Shown: positions 1 to 5,997 of the stretch, in pieces
How the letters are laid out: every line of letters begins with the position of its first letter
Position numbering within the stretch: the stretch's first letter is position 1
NCBI GenBank assembly: GCA_022709445.1
Contig: JAKLIU010000023.1
Location: forward strand, 1 to 13,823
Source: Spirochaetota bacterium
GTDB lineage: Bacteria; Spirochaetota; Spirochaetia; Treponematales; UBA12059
DNA length: 13,823 nt
Direction: 5' to 3'
Made by a program: the position numbers and the translations under genes
The notes under the pieces: model-generated
What the model was told of the DNA's origin: nothing
The model's input: the letters and a program-made list of their open reading frames with translations, nothing else
Databases searched by the model: none

Positions 1-258
1 CTGCCCGCTCGCGCCAACGGGCGCTTCCTCGCGGAGAACGGCATGGCCGCCCACGGCCTGTGCAAGCTGCTGGCGGAGAAGGGCACGGGCCGCCTACTGG
101 GCGTGCACCTGGTCGCGCCCTACGCCGGCGAGACGGTCTGGGGCCTGCAGTACGCGCTCATGAACGGGGCGACGGTGCGGGACCTGGAAGCCGCGGTCTT
201 CCCCCACCCCACGGTGAGCGAGCTGGTGCACGACGCGCTTGGAGGGATCGAGATTTAG
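1..258 (+). CDS. Class I pyridine nucleotide-disulfide oxidoreductase, C-terminal fragment (MerA/Lpd type)
   Basis: The 5' part lies outside the window; the 85 visible residues run in frame from base 1 to the stop at 256-258. They match the C-terminal dimerisation domain of flavin disulfide reductases: a GVHLVAPYAGE stretch (residues 34-44 of the fragment), then ATVRDL, then FPHPTVSE (67-74). In this family the His of the HPT motif, with the following Glu, forms the acid-base pair that works across the dimer on the redox disulfide of the partner subunit; both are present here. There is no vicinal Cys pair at the C terminus, which argues against a classical mercuric reductase, but the APYAGE segment is also seen in MerA-like proteins. 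Dihydrolipoamide dehydrogenase or an uncharacterised reductase are both possible. The gene converges on ybaK with only 16 bases between the stops and no clear terminator. Confidence 0.8.
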   Translation: MPARANGRFLAENGMAAHGLCKLLAEKGTGRLLGVHLVAPYAGETVWGLQYALMNGATVRDLEAAVFPHPTVSELVHDALGGIEI

Positions 259-274
259 CAGCTCGCCCGGTCCT

Positions 275-733
275 TCAGACCAGGTCGGCGTAGCTGGCGC
301 CGGCGGCGCGCAGGAGATCCGCCGGAGCCAGGATCATCTGGAGGCCGCGCGCCCCGGCGCTGACGGAGACGGTGTCGAACAGCTGCGCCGTCTCGTCGAC
401 GTAGACCGGCATCGGCTTCCTCGAGCCCACCGGGGAGCAGCCGCCCCGGACGTAGCCGGTCAGGGGCTCCAGTTCGCGCAGCGGCAGCATGGCCGCGGAC
501 TTGTCGCCGTTGGCCCTCGCGGCCTTCTTCAGGTCCAGTTCGGCGGAGCCGGGAATGACGCACATGAACGGACAGGATCCGGTGACCACCAGGGTCTTGA
601 ACACGCGGTCCGGGTCCAGGCCCAGCTTGGCGGCCACCGAGCCCGCCGAAAGGTCGGACTCGTCCGCCTCGTAGGCAAGGGTCCGCACCTCGATGCCGAG
701 CGACTTCACCAGCCTGAGCGCGTTGGTGTTCAC
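275..733 (-). CDS. ybaK: YbaK/EbsC-family aminoacyl-tRNA deacylase (probable Cys-tRNA(Pro) deacylase)
   Basis: This 152-residue protein matches the YbaK/EbsC trans-editing family in length and motifs. Members hydrolyse misacylated tRNAs, typically Cys-tRNA(Pro), in the cytoplasm. Visible signatures are VFKTLVV (residues 44-50), whose Lys47 corresponds to the lysine essential in YbaK, a VIPGSAELDLKK segment (59-70), and GYVRGGCSPVG (93-103). The start is GTG at 731-733, giving VNTNALRLVKSLGI; no ATG fits the family's N terminus. The GTG begins 5 bases after the stop of the upstream GH57 gene, so translation is probably coupled and the gene is the last of the minus-strand group. The reading frame stays open upstream inside the GH57 gene, but that extension resembles no protein. 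The family is secure; the exact tRNA substrate is inferred from the family. Confidence 0.9.
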   Translation of the reverse strand: MNTNALRLVKSLGIEVRTLAYEADESDLSAGSVAAKLGLDPDRVFKTLVVTGSCPFMCVIPGSAELDLKKAARANGDKSAAMLPLRELEPLTGYVRGGCSPVGSRKPMPVYVDETAQLFDTVSVSAGARGLQMILAPADLLRAAGASYADLV

Positions 734-738
734 GGAGC

Positions 739-2325
739 CTAGCGCTTGCGGCGGAACACCCGGTAGTTGATGGCCGGGAAGATGTTGTTGCGTTTTTCCA
801 AGCGGGTGAGCCACTCGGTGCCGACCGTGTTGGCGCAGAGCATCTCGTAGATGCGCGTGAAGTTGGTGACCGCGTCCTCCACCTGCTTGCGCGCGAAGGA
901 ACCGGACTTGCCCGCCTTGAGCAGGAAGGGCCAGTCCGACGCCTGGACCAGCAGGACCTCGCGGGCGGCCTGGTTGAGCACCCGCTCCCGCAGCCCGCTC
1001 TCGTCGGGGAAACGCTCGGCCAGCTCGACCATGCGCTCTATCATCTTGAAGGCGTGGCGGTACACCCAGTCGTTGGACTTCTCTATCCAGGCACCCGCGT
1101 AGCCGCCCTCGCCCCAGGACGACAGCTCCGGCACCGACTCGAAGCTCTCCGGATGCTCGCGGCGGTGTTCGGCCAGGGTCACGAACCGCAGCTCCGAGGT
1201 GCCCTGGGCCTTCCGGAAGAGGGCCTCCAGCCACTGCGGCCCCTCGAACCACCAGTGCCCGAACAGCTCGGCGTCGTAGGGGGCGACCATGAGCGGCGGG
1301 TGTTCCATCAGCGGCTGGGCCTTGCGCGCCTGCCTGGCGCGGCTGTAGAGGAAGTTCTCCGCGTGCTCGACCGCCTTGGCCGAGGCGTGCGCCGGGTCGT
1401 AGGGCAGCTTGTCCGCGCCGTGGCCGGTCACCGCCCAGTACTTGAAGCCCGTGAAGGTGCGTATCTGGTTCTGCTCGATGTACGGCCCTATGTACTCCAG
1501 CGGCAGGTCGAAGCCTATGTCCCGGTAGAAGTCGCGGTACGCCGGATCCGCCGGATAGCCTTCCGCCTCCGACCAGACCGATTCCGTGGCGGCCACGTCC
1601 CGGATGAAGGCGGTGAAGCCGTTGGGACAGGAGACGGGCGCGTACGAGCCGTGGATGGGCGTGGGCGTGCCCAGGAGGGCGCCGCGCGTGCTCACCACGG
1701 TGTACTGGAGGCCGTAGGCCCCGAGCACTTCCTCCACGCCGGGATACCAGCCCAGCTGGGGCATCCAGAATCCGGATGGCGAGCGGCCGAAGGTTGAGCG
1801 GAAGGACACGACCGCCGATTCCACCTGGGCGGCCAGGGCCTCCGGGTGGGCCTGGTAGAGCGGCAGGAAGGCCTGGGTGCCGGCGCTGGTCATCAGCTCC
1901 AGCCGGCCCTTCTTGTAGTAGAAATCCAGGGCGGCCAGCACGTTGCCGCCGTGCAGCACGGTGAAGTCCTCGAGGTTCTGCGTGTACAGCTCGCGGTAGG
2001 CCAGCGCCAGGGGGGCGATCGCCGGGTCGTCCCGGGTGCGCTCGACCTCGCGCTCCGCCAGCTCAAGCTGCATGCCGAGCCAGGCCGCGTAGCGCTCCCG
2101 GAGCAGGGCGTCGCCCAGCATGGCGGTCAGCGTGGGCGAGATGGCCATGGTCAGCCGCCAGGGCACCTTCTCCGCCTCCAGGCGGCCGAAGAGCCTGAGC
2201 AGCGGCAGGTAGGTCTCCGAGAGCGACTCGAAGAGCCAGCGCTCTTCCAGGAAGCGGGGGTAGTCGGGCTGGCGCACGAAGGGCAGGTGCGCGTTCAGGA
2301 CGATGGCGACGTTACCGGTTTCCAC
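739..2325 (-). CDS. GH57/DUF1957 protein, alpha-glucan branching-enzyme-like, catalytic Glu replaced by Gln
   Basis: The 528-residue protein has the layout and length of GH57 1,4-alpha-glucan branching enzymes. It has an N-terminal barrel starting VAIVLNAHLPFVR (residues 6-18), a region-3 segment GFWMPQLGWYPG (185-196), the VAPYDAELFGHWWFEGP segment (347-363) containing the conserved acid/base Asp351, and a C-terminal helical DUF1957 domain with the GAWIEKSNDW stretch (411-420). In characterised branching enzymes the nucleophile is a Glu at the position occupied here by Gln190 (codon 1756-1758), and the first motif usually reads HAHLP, whereas here it is NAHLP (Asn11). The fold is clear but branching activity is doubtful. 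Translation starts at GTG 2323-2325, with GGAG about 8 bases upstream and 13 bases after the DUF4912 stop. DUF4912 and GH57 genes often adjoin, which suggests a shared glycan role. The other possibility is a binding or scaffold protein. Confidence 0.85.
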   Translation of the reverse strand: METGNVAIVLNAHLPFVRQPDYPRFLEERWLFESLSETYLPLLRLFGRLEAEKVPWRLTMAISPTLTAMLGDALLRERYAAWLGMQLELAEREVERTRDDPAIAPLALAYRELYTQNLEDFTVLHGGNVLAALDFYYKKGRLELMTSAGTQAFLPLYQAHPEALAAQVESAVVSFRSTFGRSPSGFWMPQLGWYPGVEEVLGAYGLQYTVVSTRGALLGTPTPIHGSYAPVSCPNGFTAFIRDVAATESVWSEAEGYPADPAYRDFYRDIGFDLPLEYIGPYIEQNQIRTFTGFKYWAVTGHGADKLPYDPAHASAKAVEHAENFLYSRARQARKAQPLMEHPPLMVAPYDAELFGHWWFEGPQWLEALFRKAQGTSELRFVTLAEHRREHPESFESVPELSSWGEGGYAGAWIEKSNDWVYRHAFKMIERMVELAERFPDESGLRERVLNQAAREVLLVQASDWPFLLKAGKSGSFARKQVEDAVTNFTRIYEMLCANTVGTEWLTRLEKRNNIFPAINYRVFRRKR

Positions 2326-2338
2326 TCAGGCTCTCCGT

Positions 2339-3079
2339 TCAGACGTCGAATCCGCCCAGGATGCGCGACGGGTGCCGCTCAGGCAGCGGGACTATCTCCA
2401 GGCGCTCGAGGCCGGAGAGCGCGGCGAGCTCGGCCGCGGCTGGATCGAGGTCGCCGAGCGCGTCGACCAGCAGGGCGCGGGGCGCGCGCACGACATTGGA
2501 ATGCGCGATGACCCGGTGCTTGCTCCCCAGGCGGGCGCAGAGGTCGACACGGTACTGGGCTCCCTGCTCGGGCAGCTGCAGGTACCACTGGCTGTCTTCC
2601 TCGCCCACGGGCACGTCGAAGGAAGCTCCCGTGCGCCCGTCCCTGCCCGGATCCCGGATCACCTTGAGGAAGAGGCCGGAAAAGCCCTCGCTCAGGCGGA
2701 GCAGGTCCATCTCGTCCTCGCGCACGTCCCAGAACACGAAGGCCCATTCAGGATCCCGCGCCAGGAGATGCACCACGGTCTCGTTGTACAGGCGGGCGAT
2801 GCAGGGGGCCGCGTCTATGGAAGCGTCAATCTCGTCGAGCTCGGAGCCCGAGTATTTCTTCTCTTCTATGTGCGCGGCGGCGTCCGCCGGAGAGCGCCGT
2901 TCGGCGCTGTCCTCCTCGAAGGCTTCGAGGATGGCTTCGACCGCGAAGACCCGCTCCAGCGCGGGGGGCAGGTCGAGGCCCATCTTTTCCGCGAGCGCGC
3001 AGAGCGCCTCCATGGACAGTCCGTTCAGCCGTTCGATGTTCACGAGCGCATCATCCGGGAAAGTGATCGGCCGTGTCAA
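2339..3079 (-). CDS. DUF4912-domain protein
   Basis: This 246-residue protein of unknown function carries a DUF4912 domain at about residues 97-201. The segments are LYNETVVHLLARDPEWAFVFWDV, then WYLQLPE (165-171), then AHSNVVRAPR (192-201), which is the usual order for this family. Residues 15-57 form a short helical module (ERLNGLSMEALCALAEKMG and on) resembling the Rho-N/SAP-like helices found in front of DUF4912 in other bacteria. The start is uncertain. TTG at 3077-3079 gives MTRPITFP but has no Shine-Dalgarno sequence, and GTG at 3041-3043 (residue 13) is an alternative just before the conserved part. The frame is also open upstream, through 23 codons, to the pcnB stop at 3149-3151. Its stop lies 13 bases before the GH57 start, so the two genes are probably co-expressed. 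No signal peptide is visible. Confidence 0.8.
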   Translation of the reverse strand: MTRPITFPDDALVNIERLNGLSMEALCALAEKMGLDLPPALERVFAVEAILEAFEEDSAERRSPADAAAHIEEKKYSGSELDEIDASIDAAPCIARLYNETVVHLLARDPEWAFVFWDVREDEMDLLRLSEGFSGLFLKVIRDPGRDGRTGASFDVPVGEEDSQWYLQLPEQGAQYRVDLCARLGSKHRVIAHSNVVRAPRALLVDALGDLDPAAAELAALSGLERLEIVPLPERHPSRILGGFDV

Positions 3080-3121
3080 GCCAGCCGTCCGCCACGGAAA
3101 GCCTCCGGGCCTCGGACTGAA

Positions 3122-3196
3122 GTCCGCCAGACCCCAGTCCGCCGGCCTTCAGTCCGCCGGTCCTCGGTCCTCCGGTCCTCGGTCCTTCGGTCCGGC
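3122..3196 (-). repeat. Five-unit 15-bp tandem repeat spanning the pcnB stop codon
   Basis: Read on the minus strand in the pcnB frame, five consecutive 15-bp units encode AGPKD, RGPED, RGPAD, stop-RPAD and WGLAD. The units are 3196-3182, 3181-3167, 3166-3152, 3151-3137 and 3136-3122. The stop TGA at 3151-3149 occupies the position held by a CGA Arg codon in the two preceding units. The last unit is the most degenerate. Confidence 0.85.
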
Positions 3197-4576
3197 CGCG
3201 GGGCCGGAAGCGCTTCCGCCCGCGCCTCCTCCCGATCTGCGCCTGCGCCTGCGCCGGGCCGAGCGGGACGTTCCCTGGCCGGAAGCGGTCGTCGGGCTGT
3301 CGGCGGCGGAACCCTCGCCCTGCAGCGCGGAGCCCTCGCGCCGCGGCGCGGAACCATCGCGTGCCGGCGCTCGCCTGGGAGGCCGAGGCGTACCGGCTGC
3401 GGGTCCGCGGACCGGGCGGCCAGCGTCCTCCGCGCCGGGCTCACCGACTCCGGTCTCCTCGCGGCGTTCTCCGGGAACGGCATCGGGCGAGCGGTGCGCG
3501 GGATTCCCCCGCCTGCGCCTGGAACGCGGTTTCTTCTGGCGGAGGACCGGCTCCGGGGCTTCGAACTCGGCGAGCACGGCCGCCTCGAGTTCCACCCGGG
3601 GCATGTTCAGGGGGCTCAGGAGGTCGCGGGCGGCCTGGAGCGCAGCCTTGAAGGCCGATCCGGAATCCTCCCACTCGGCCGCGCAGCAGCGCTTGACGGT
3701 GGTGCGCAGGACCATTGCCAGCATCCTGCCCAGGGTCTTGTCGCCGGTTTCCCCGACCTGGGCATCCAGCGCGGCCAGGTTCGCGCGCATGGACGCGCCG
3801 TCGGATCCGGCCAGCTCCAGGGCCACGCCGGGAAGCATGGCGTCGAGCAGCCGGTATGAACGGAGCGTCTCGATGATGGGCAGGGCCCTGCCCGAACCGA
3901 AGATCTTGACCGCCTCCTCCCCCAGCCGGCTGACCGAGGTCTGGGCCAGGAGCGGCGCGGCGGATTTGATGGCCAGGCGCGTCATGAACGGTATGTGGAA
4001 GCCGGTGGTGGCGGCGTACTTGACCGCCCGTATCATGCGCACCGGATCCTCGGTGAAGATGGTCTTGAGCGGGATGACCGGGACGATGCGCCTGGCCTTC
4101 ATGTCCCTGAGGCCGTTGACGTAATCCACGAGGAGGCCCTCCAGCGGGTCGTAGTACAGCGCGTTCATGCTGAAATCCCGCCTGAGCGCGTCCTCGTCCA
4201 TGGTGCCGTAGGTGTTGCCCACGGTGCCGTTGGCTATCGACCGGAAGGTGGACACTTCGTAGATGCGGGGGCCGGCATACACGTGGACGAGGCGGAAGCG
4301 CTTGCCGATGATCCGCGAGCGGTAGAACAGCTTCTTGATCCGCTGCGGCTGGGCGTCGGTGACGATGTCGTAGTCCTTGGGCAGGCGCCCCAGGATGAGG
4401 TCCCGGACTGCGCCGCCGACGATGTAGGCCTCGTGGTCGTTCTGCCTGAGCCGCTCCACGATGCGGAGCGCGTCGCCGTCCACGGCGGAGGGATCTATGC
4501 CGTGTTCCTTGCGGGTGTAGACGATGGCCTTCTTGACGGGCTTTCCGTCGGGCCCTTTCTGGTATCGTATGAGCAA
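3149..4576 (-). CDS. pcnB: Poly(A) polymerase / tRNA nucleotidyltransferase family protein, PcnB-type, with long Arg-rich tail
   Basis: The 475-residue protein has the class II nucleotidyltransferase head: IVGGAVRDLILG (residues 52-63), KDYDIVTDA (67-75) with the metal-binding Asp68/Asp70 pair, and RRDFSMNALYYD (132-143). The segment RIIGKRFRLVHV (88-99) is the signature that separates bacterial poly(A) polymerases from CCA-adding enzymes. PcnB adds 3' A-tails that promote RNA decay. A helical RNA-binding region follows to about residue 340. The remaining 135 residues are a low-complexity Arg/Pro/Gly/Ser tail, including RRRRRRR at 441-447, built partly from tandem repeats. E. coli PcnB also ends in an Arg-rich tail, but this one is longer. 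The start is TTG at 4574-4576, supported by AGGGGA 5 bases upstream and a sensible N terminus (MLIRYQKG). The stop TGA lies inside a 15-bp repeat array and is in frame with the DUF4912 gene. Confidence 0.88.
   Translation of the reverse strand: MLIRYQKGPDGKPVKKAIVYTRKEHGIDPSAVDGDALRIVERLRQNDHEAYIVGGAVRDLILGRLPKDYDIVTDAQPQRIKKLFYRSRIIGKRFRLVHVYAGPRIYEVSTFRSIANGTVGNTYGTMDEDALRRDFSMNALYYDPLEGLLVDYVNGLRDMKARRIVPVIPLKTIFTEDPVRMIRAVKYAATTGFHIPFMTRLAIKSAAPLLAQTSVSRLGEEAVKIFGSGRALPIIETLRSYRLLDAMLPGVALELAGSDGASMRANLAALDAQVGETGDKTLGRMLAMVLRTTVKRCCAAEWEDSGSAFKAALQAARDLLSPLNMPRVELEAAVLAEFEAPEPVLRQKKPRSRRRRGNPAHRSPDAVPGERREETGVGEPGAEDAGRPVRGPAAGTPRPPRRAPARDGSAPRREGSALQGEGSAADSPTTASGQGTSRSARRRRRRRSGGGAGGSASGPAAGPKDRGPEDRGPAD
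3308..3370 (-). repeat. Three-unit 21-bp tandem repeat in the pcnB tail
   Basis: Three adjacent 21-bp units (3308-3328, 3329-3349, 3350-3370), each beginning GGAACC or GGAGCC on the plus strand, encode seven-residue repeats in the PcnB tail: DGSAPRR, EGSALQG and EGSAADS. Because 21 is a multiple of three, copy-number change would keep the frame. Confidence 0.8.
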
Positions 4577-4634
4577 TTTTTCCCCTGGGAATCAGTGAAA
4601 CTGGGCGGAGCCGGAGGGCCCGGCCGCCGTCGCG

Positions 4635-4665
4635 AGTATACTCCCGCGACGGGGCCGGTGGTCAA
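4635..4665 (-). promoter_or_regulatory. Candidate sigma-70-type promoter for pcnB
   Basis: On the minus strand, TTGACC (4665-4660) and TATACT (4640-4635) are separated by 19 bases, about 60 bases before the pcnB TTG start. Each hexamer matches 5 of 6 consensus bases, but the spacer is long. The -10 lies in a GAGTATACTC palindrome flanked by GTCGCG/CGCGAC arms, so a protein-binding or stem-loop role is also possible. Confidence 0.45.
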
Positions 4666-4685
4666 TACAGCCGCGCCGGCCCGGT

Positions 4686-5603
4686 TCAGTGCCGCTCGAA
4701 CCAGGCCAGGAGCTCGGCCGTGACCTGCTCCCGCGCGGTGTCGTTGAGCATCTCGTGCCTGCCGCCCGGGTACTTCCTGGCTTCCAGGTCGACGATGCCC
4801 AGGGAGCGGTATTCCGCGGCCAGCGCGTCGAAGGAGCCGGTGGCCGCCCCGACGGGATCCTTCTCCCCGGCGAACAGGTACAGGGGCAGGCCCTTGGGTA
4901 TCGCCGCCATCGCCGCGGGGGACTGCATCCAGGCCAACCCGCCCAGGAGGTCCCTGAACAGCCCGAAGGTGCATATGAAGCCGCAGCGGGGGTCCGCGAT
5001 GTACGCGTCCACCTCCGCCGGGTCCCGGGACAGCCAGTCGAAGGGGGTCCTGACCGGCATGAAGGCCTTGTTGAAGGCGCCGAAGCTCATCTTGTCCAGG
5101 AGCGGGGTCCTGGCCTTCTCCCCCGCGATGAGGCAGCCGAGTCCGGCAAGCACCCTCCCGACGCCGGCAATGGGTCCAGTCCTGCCGGCGGTGCCGGAAA
5201 GCACGCAGCCGGCCAGCATCCCGCCGTGCCTGGAGATGAAACCCTGGGCGATGAACGAACCCATGGAGTGCCCGAACAGGAAGAGCTTCAGGCCCGGCCG
5301 CTCGGCCTTGACGCGCAGGGCCAGTCCGTGGAGGTCTTCCATCACGCGGGTCAGGCCGTCGCGGCGGGCGAACCAGCCCAGTTCGGCCTCGGAGGCGGTC
5401 TTGCCGTGGCCGCGGTGGTCCGGCGCCCAGATCTCGTAGCCGGAGGCGGTCAGGGTCCGGGCCAGCCTGGCGTAGCGGCCGGCATGCTCGGCCATCCCGT
5501 GGGCCAGGAGGATGCAGGCCTTGGCCGGTCCATCGGGGGACCAGCGGTAAACGTGGATGCTCTTGCCGTCGTCGGCGATGAAGGAGAGTTCTTCGGTTTT
5601 CAT
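4686..5603 (-). CDS. Alpha/beta hydrolase, monoacylglycerol-lipase-like (S33/Hydrolase_4)
   Basis: The 305-residue cytoplasmic-looking protein has the Hydrolase_4 layout of monoglyceride lipases and lysophospholipases. It has an oxyanion-hole HGMAEHAGRY segment (residues 35-44), PDHRGHGKT (61-69), the nucleophile elbow GHSMGS (111-116, Ser113), an acid in AGEKDP (Asp249), and the catalytic His283 in GGRHEMLND (280-288). The likely reaction is hydrolysis of a carboxylic ester such as a monoacylglycerol; the natural substrate cannot be read from sequence. I place the start at ATG 5601-5603. An in-frame GTG at 5616-5618 would add five residues, but it overlaps a TATACT element and fits the family less well. 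Neither start has a Shine-Dalgarno sequence. A gap of 109 bases separates its stop from pcnB, which appears to have its own promoter. No signal peptide or transmembrane helix is seen. Confidence 0.88.
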   Translation of the reverse strand: MKTEELSFIADDGKSIHVYRWSPDGPAKACILLAHGMAEHAGRYARLARTLTASGYEIWAPDHRGHGKTASEAELGWFARRDGLTRVMEDLHGLALRVKAERPGLKLFLFGHSMGSFIAQGFISRHGGMLAGCVLSGTAGRTGPIAGVGRVLAGLGCLIAGEKARTPLLDKMSFGAFNKAFMPVRTPFDWLSRDPAEVDAYIADPRCGFICTFGLFRDLLGGLAWMQSPAAMAAIPKGLPLYLFAGEKDPVGAATGSFDALAAEYRSLGIVDLEARKYPGGRHEMLNDTAREQVTAELLAWFERH

Positions 5604-5616
5604 GCCGCGAGTATAC
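5604..5616 (-). promoter_or_regulatory. Candidate -10 element of the hydrolase gene, placed for a leaderless mRNA
   Basis: On the minus strand TATACT is followed by exactly six bases (CGCGGC) and then the hydrolase ATG. Transcription from it would start at or next to the A of ATG, and no ribosome-binding site is present. The 13-base element GTATACTCGCGGC is nearly identical to GTATACTCGCGAC upstream of pcnB (4641-4629). No good -35 is seen at 17 bases. Confidence 0.4.
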
Positions 5617-5680
5617 ACCCGAACCGCGATCCGCGCCGCCCCGATCCGTCCCGGAGGCGCCGCCGGGACCGCTGCGGGGG

Positions 5681-5706
5681 AAATCGGCGGTTTTCCCGGA
5701 ACTTTC
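5681..5706 (-). promoter_or_regulatory. Weak sigma-28-like element facing the hydrolase
   Basis: On the minus strand GAAAGTTC (5706-5699), 10 bases, then GCCGATTT (5688-5681) resemble TAAAGTTT-N11-GCCGATAA, with 6 of 8 matches in each box and a spacer one base short. Its -35 box adjoins the -35 of the plus-strand element. It may be chance similarity. Confidence 0.25.
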
Positions 5707-5708
5707 GC

Positions 5709-5736
5709 TCAAGTCGCGGAGGCGGGATGCCGATAG
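5709..5736 (+). promoter_or_regulatory. Candidate sigma-28 (FliA) promoter for flaB
   Basis: TCAA at 5709-5712, 16 bases, then GCCGATAG at 5729-5736 match the flagellar sigma-28 pattern TAAA-N15-GCCGATAA; 7 of 8 bases of the -10 fit. Flagellin genes of treponemes are known to use sigma-28-type promoters. The site is about 255 bases before the flaB ATG, which implies a long leader. Confidence 0.5.
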
Positions 5737-5848
5737 GATGGGCAGAGAAGGGTTCCGTCCAGGCGTTCCGTACGGAGCTCCATGGGCGGATCCACCCGAC
5801 TCTGAGATGATCGGCGCGACGACGGGCGCCTTGAGCATTTTCGGCGGC

Positions 5849-5892
5849 GGGCGCGTGGCGCCCCGGCCGGAAGCTCGGTTCGCCACGCGCCC
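5849..5892 (+). promoter_or_regulatory. 12-bp perfect stem-loop in the flaB leader region
   Basis: GGGCGCGTGGCG (5849-5860) is the exact reverse complement of CGCCACGCGCCC (5881-5892), with a 20-base loop containing the palindrome CCGGCCGG. No T-run follows, so it does not look like a simple intrinsic terminator. It lies between the sigma-28-like promoter and the flaB start. Confidence 0.6.
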
Positions 5893-5956
5893 CGCAAACG
5901 GGAGGGAAACGGCGGGGTGACGGCCAGGGCGGGACGGCGGCGACGGTCAAAGGGCG

Positions 5957-5992
5957 GGGCAAGGATGCCCAGCCCGCTTCGATTCAAGGAGG
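5957..5992 (+). promoter_or_regulatory. Candidate CsrA double site and Shine-Dalgarno of flaB
   Basis: Site 1 is a small hairpin, GGGC (5957-5960), loop AAGGAT, GCCC (5967-5970). It exposes CAAGGATG, the core of the CsrA consensus RUACARGGAUGU. Site 2 is the Shine-Dalgarno CAAGGAGG (5985-5992), itself between GATTC and GAATTC arms and 5 bases before the ATG. The two GGA triplets (5963-5965 and 5988-5990) are 25 bases apart. Confidence 0.5.
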
Positions 5993-5997
5993 AATTC

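Larger units (their letters stand above)
5604..5997. other. Divergent intergenic region between the hydrolase and flaB
   Basis: These 394 bases carry no credible gene; open frames here on both strands lack ribosome-binding sites and familiar motifs. The region holds the hydrolase -10 element, back-to-back sigma-28-like elements (5681-5736), a GGGAAA/TTTCCC hairpin at 5678-5697, a 12-bp stem-loop (5849-5892) and a CsrA-like double site before flaB. If flaB is transcribed from the sigma-28-like site, its leader is about 250 bases long. Confidence 0.7.

Noticed and set aside
3037..3079. TTGACA overlapping the TTG start of the DUF4912 gene as a promoter for a start at GTG 3041-3043
   Set aside because: The -35 is perfect, but the -10 candidate GATGAT at 18 bases is only 4 of 6 and lies in coding-like sequence; kept only as an alternative start.
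2303..4124. Very long plus-strand open frames (518 and 587 codons) opposite the GH57, DUF4912 and pcnB genes
   Set aside because: They are antisense to genes with clear family motifs, have Arg/Pro/Ala-rich low-complexity translations and no recognisable domains; long chance frames are expected in GC-rich DNA.
4689..5810. 373-codon plus-strand frame opposite the hydrolase
   Set aside because: It is antisense to a complete Ser-Asp-His hydrolase and its translation resembles no protein family.
5738..5920. 60-codon plus-strand frame in the flaB leader
   Set aside because: It starts immediately after the sigma-28-like -10 box without a ribosome-binding site and runs through the 12-bp stem-loop; no protein-like features.
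5917..5997. In-frame upstream extension of the first flagellin
   Set aside because: FlaB proteins begin MIINHN, and the AAGGAGG site is placed for ATG 5998; the extension is Arg-rich filler.
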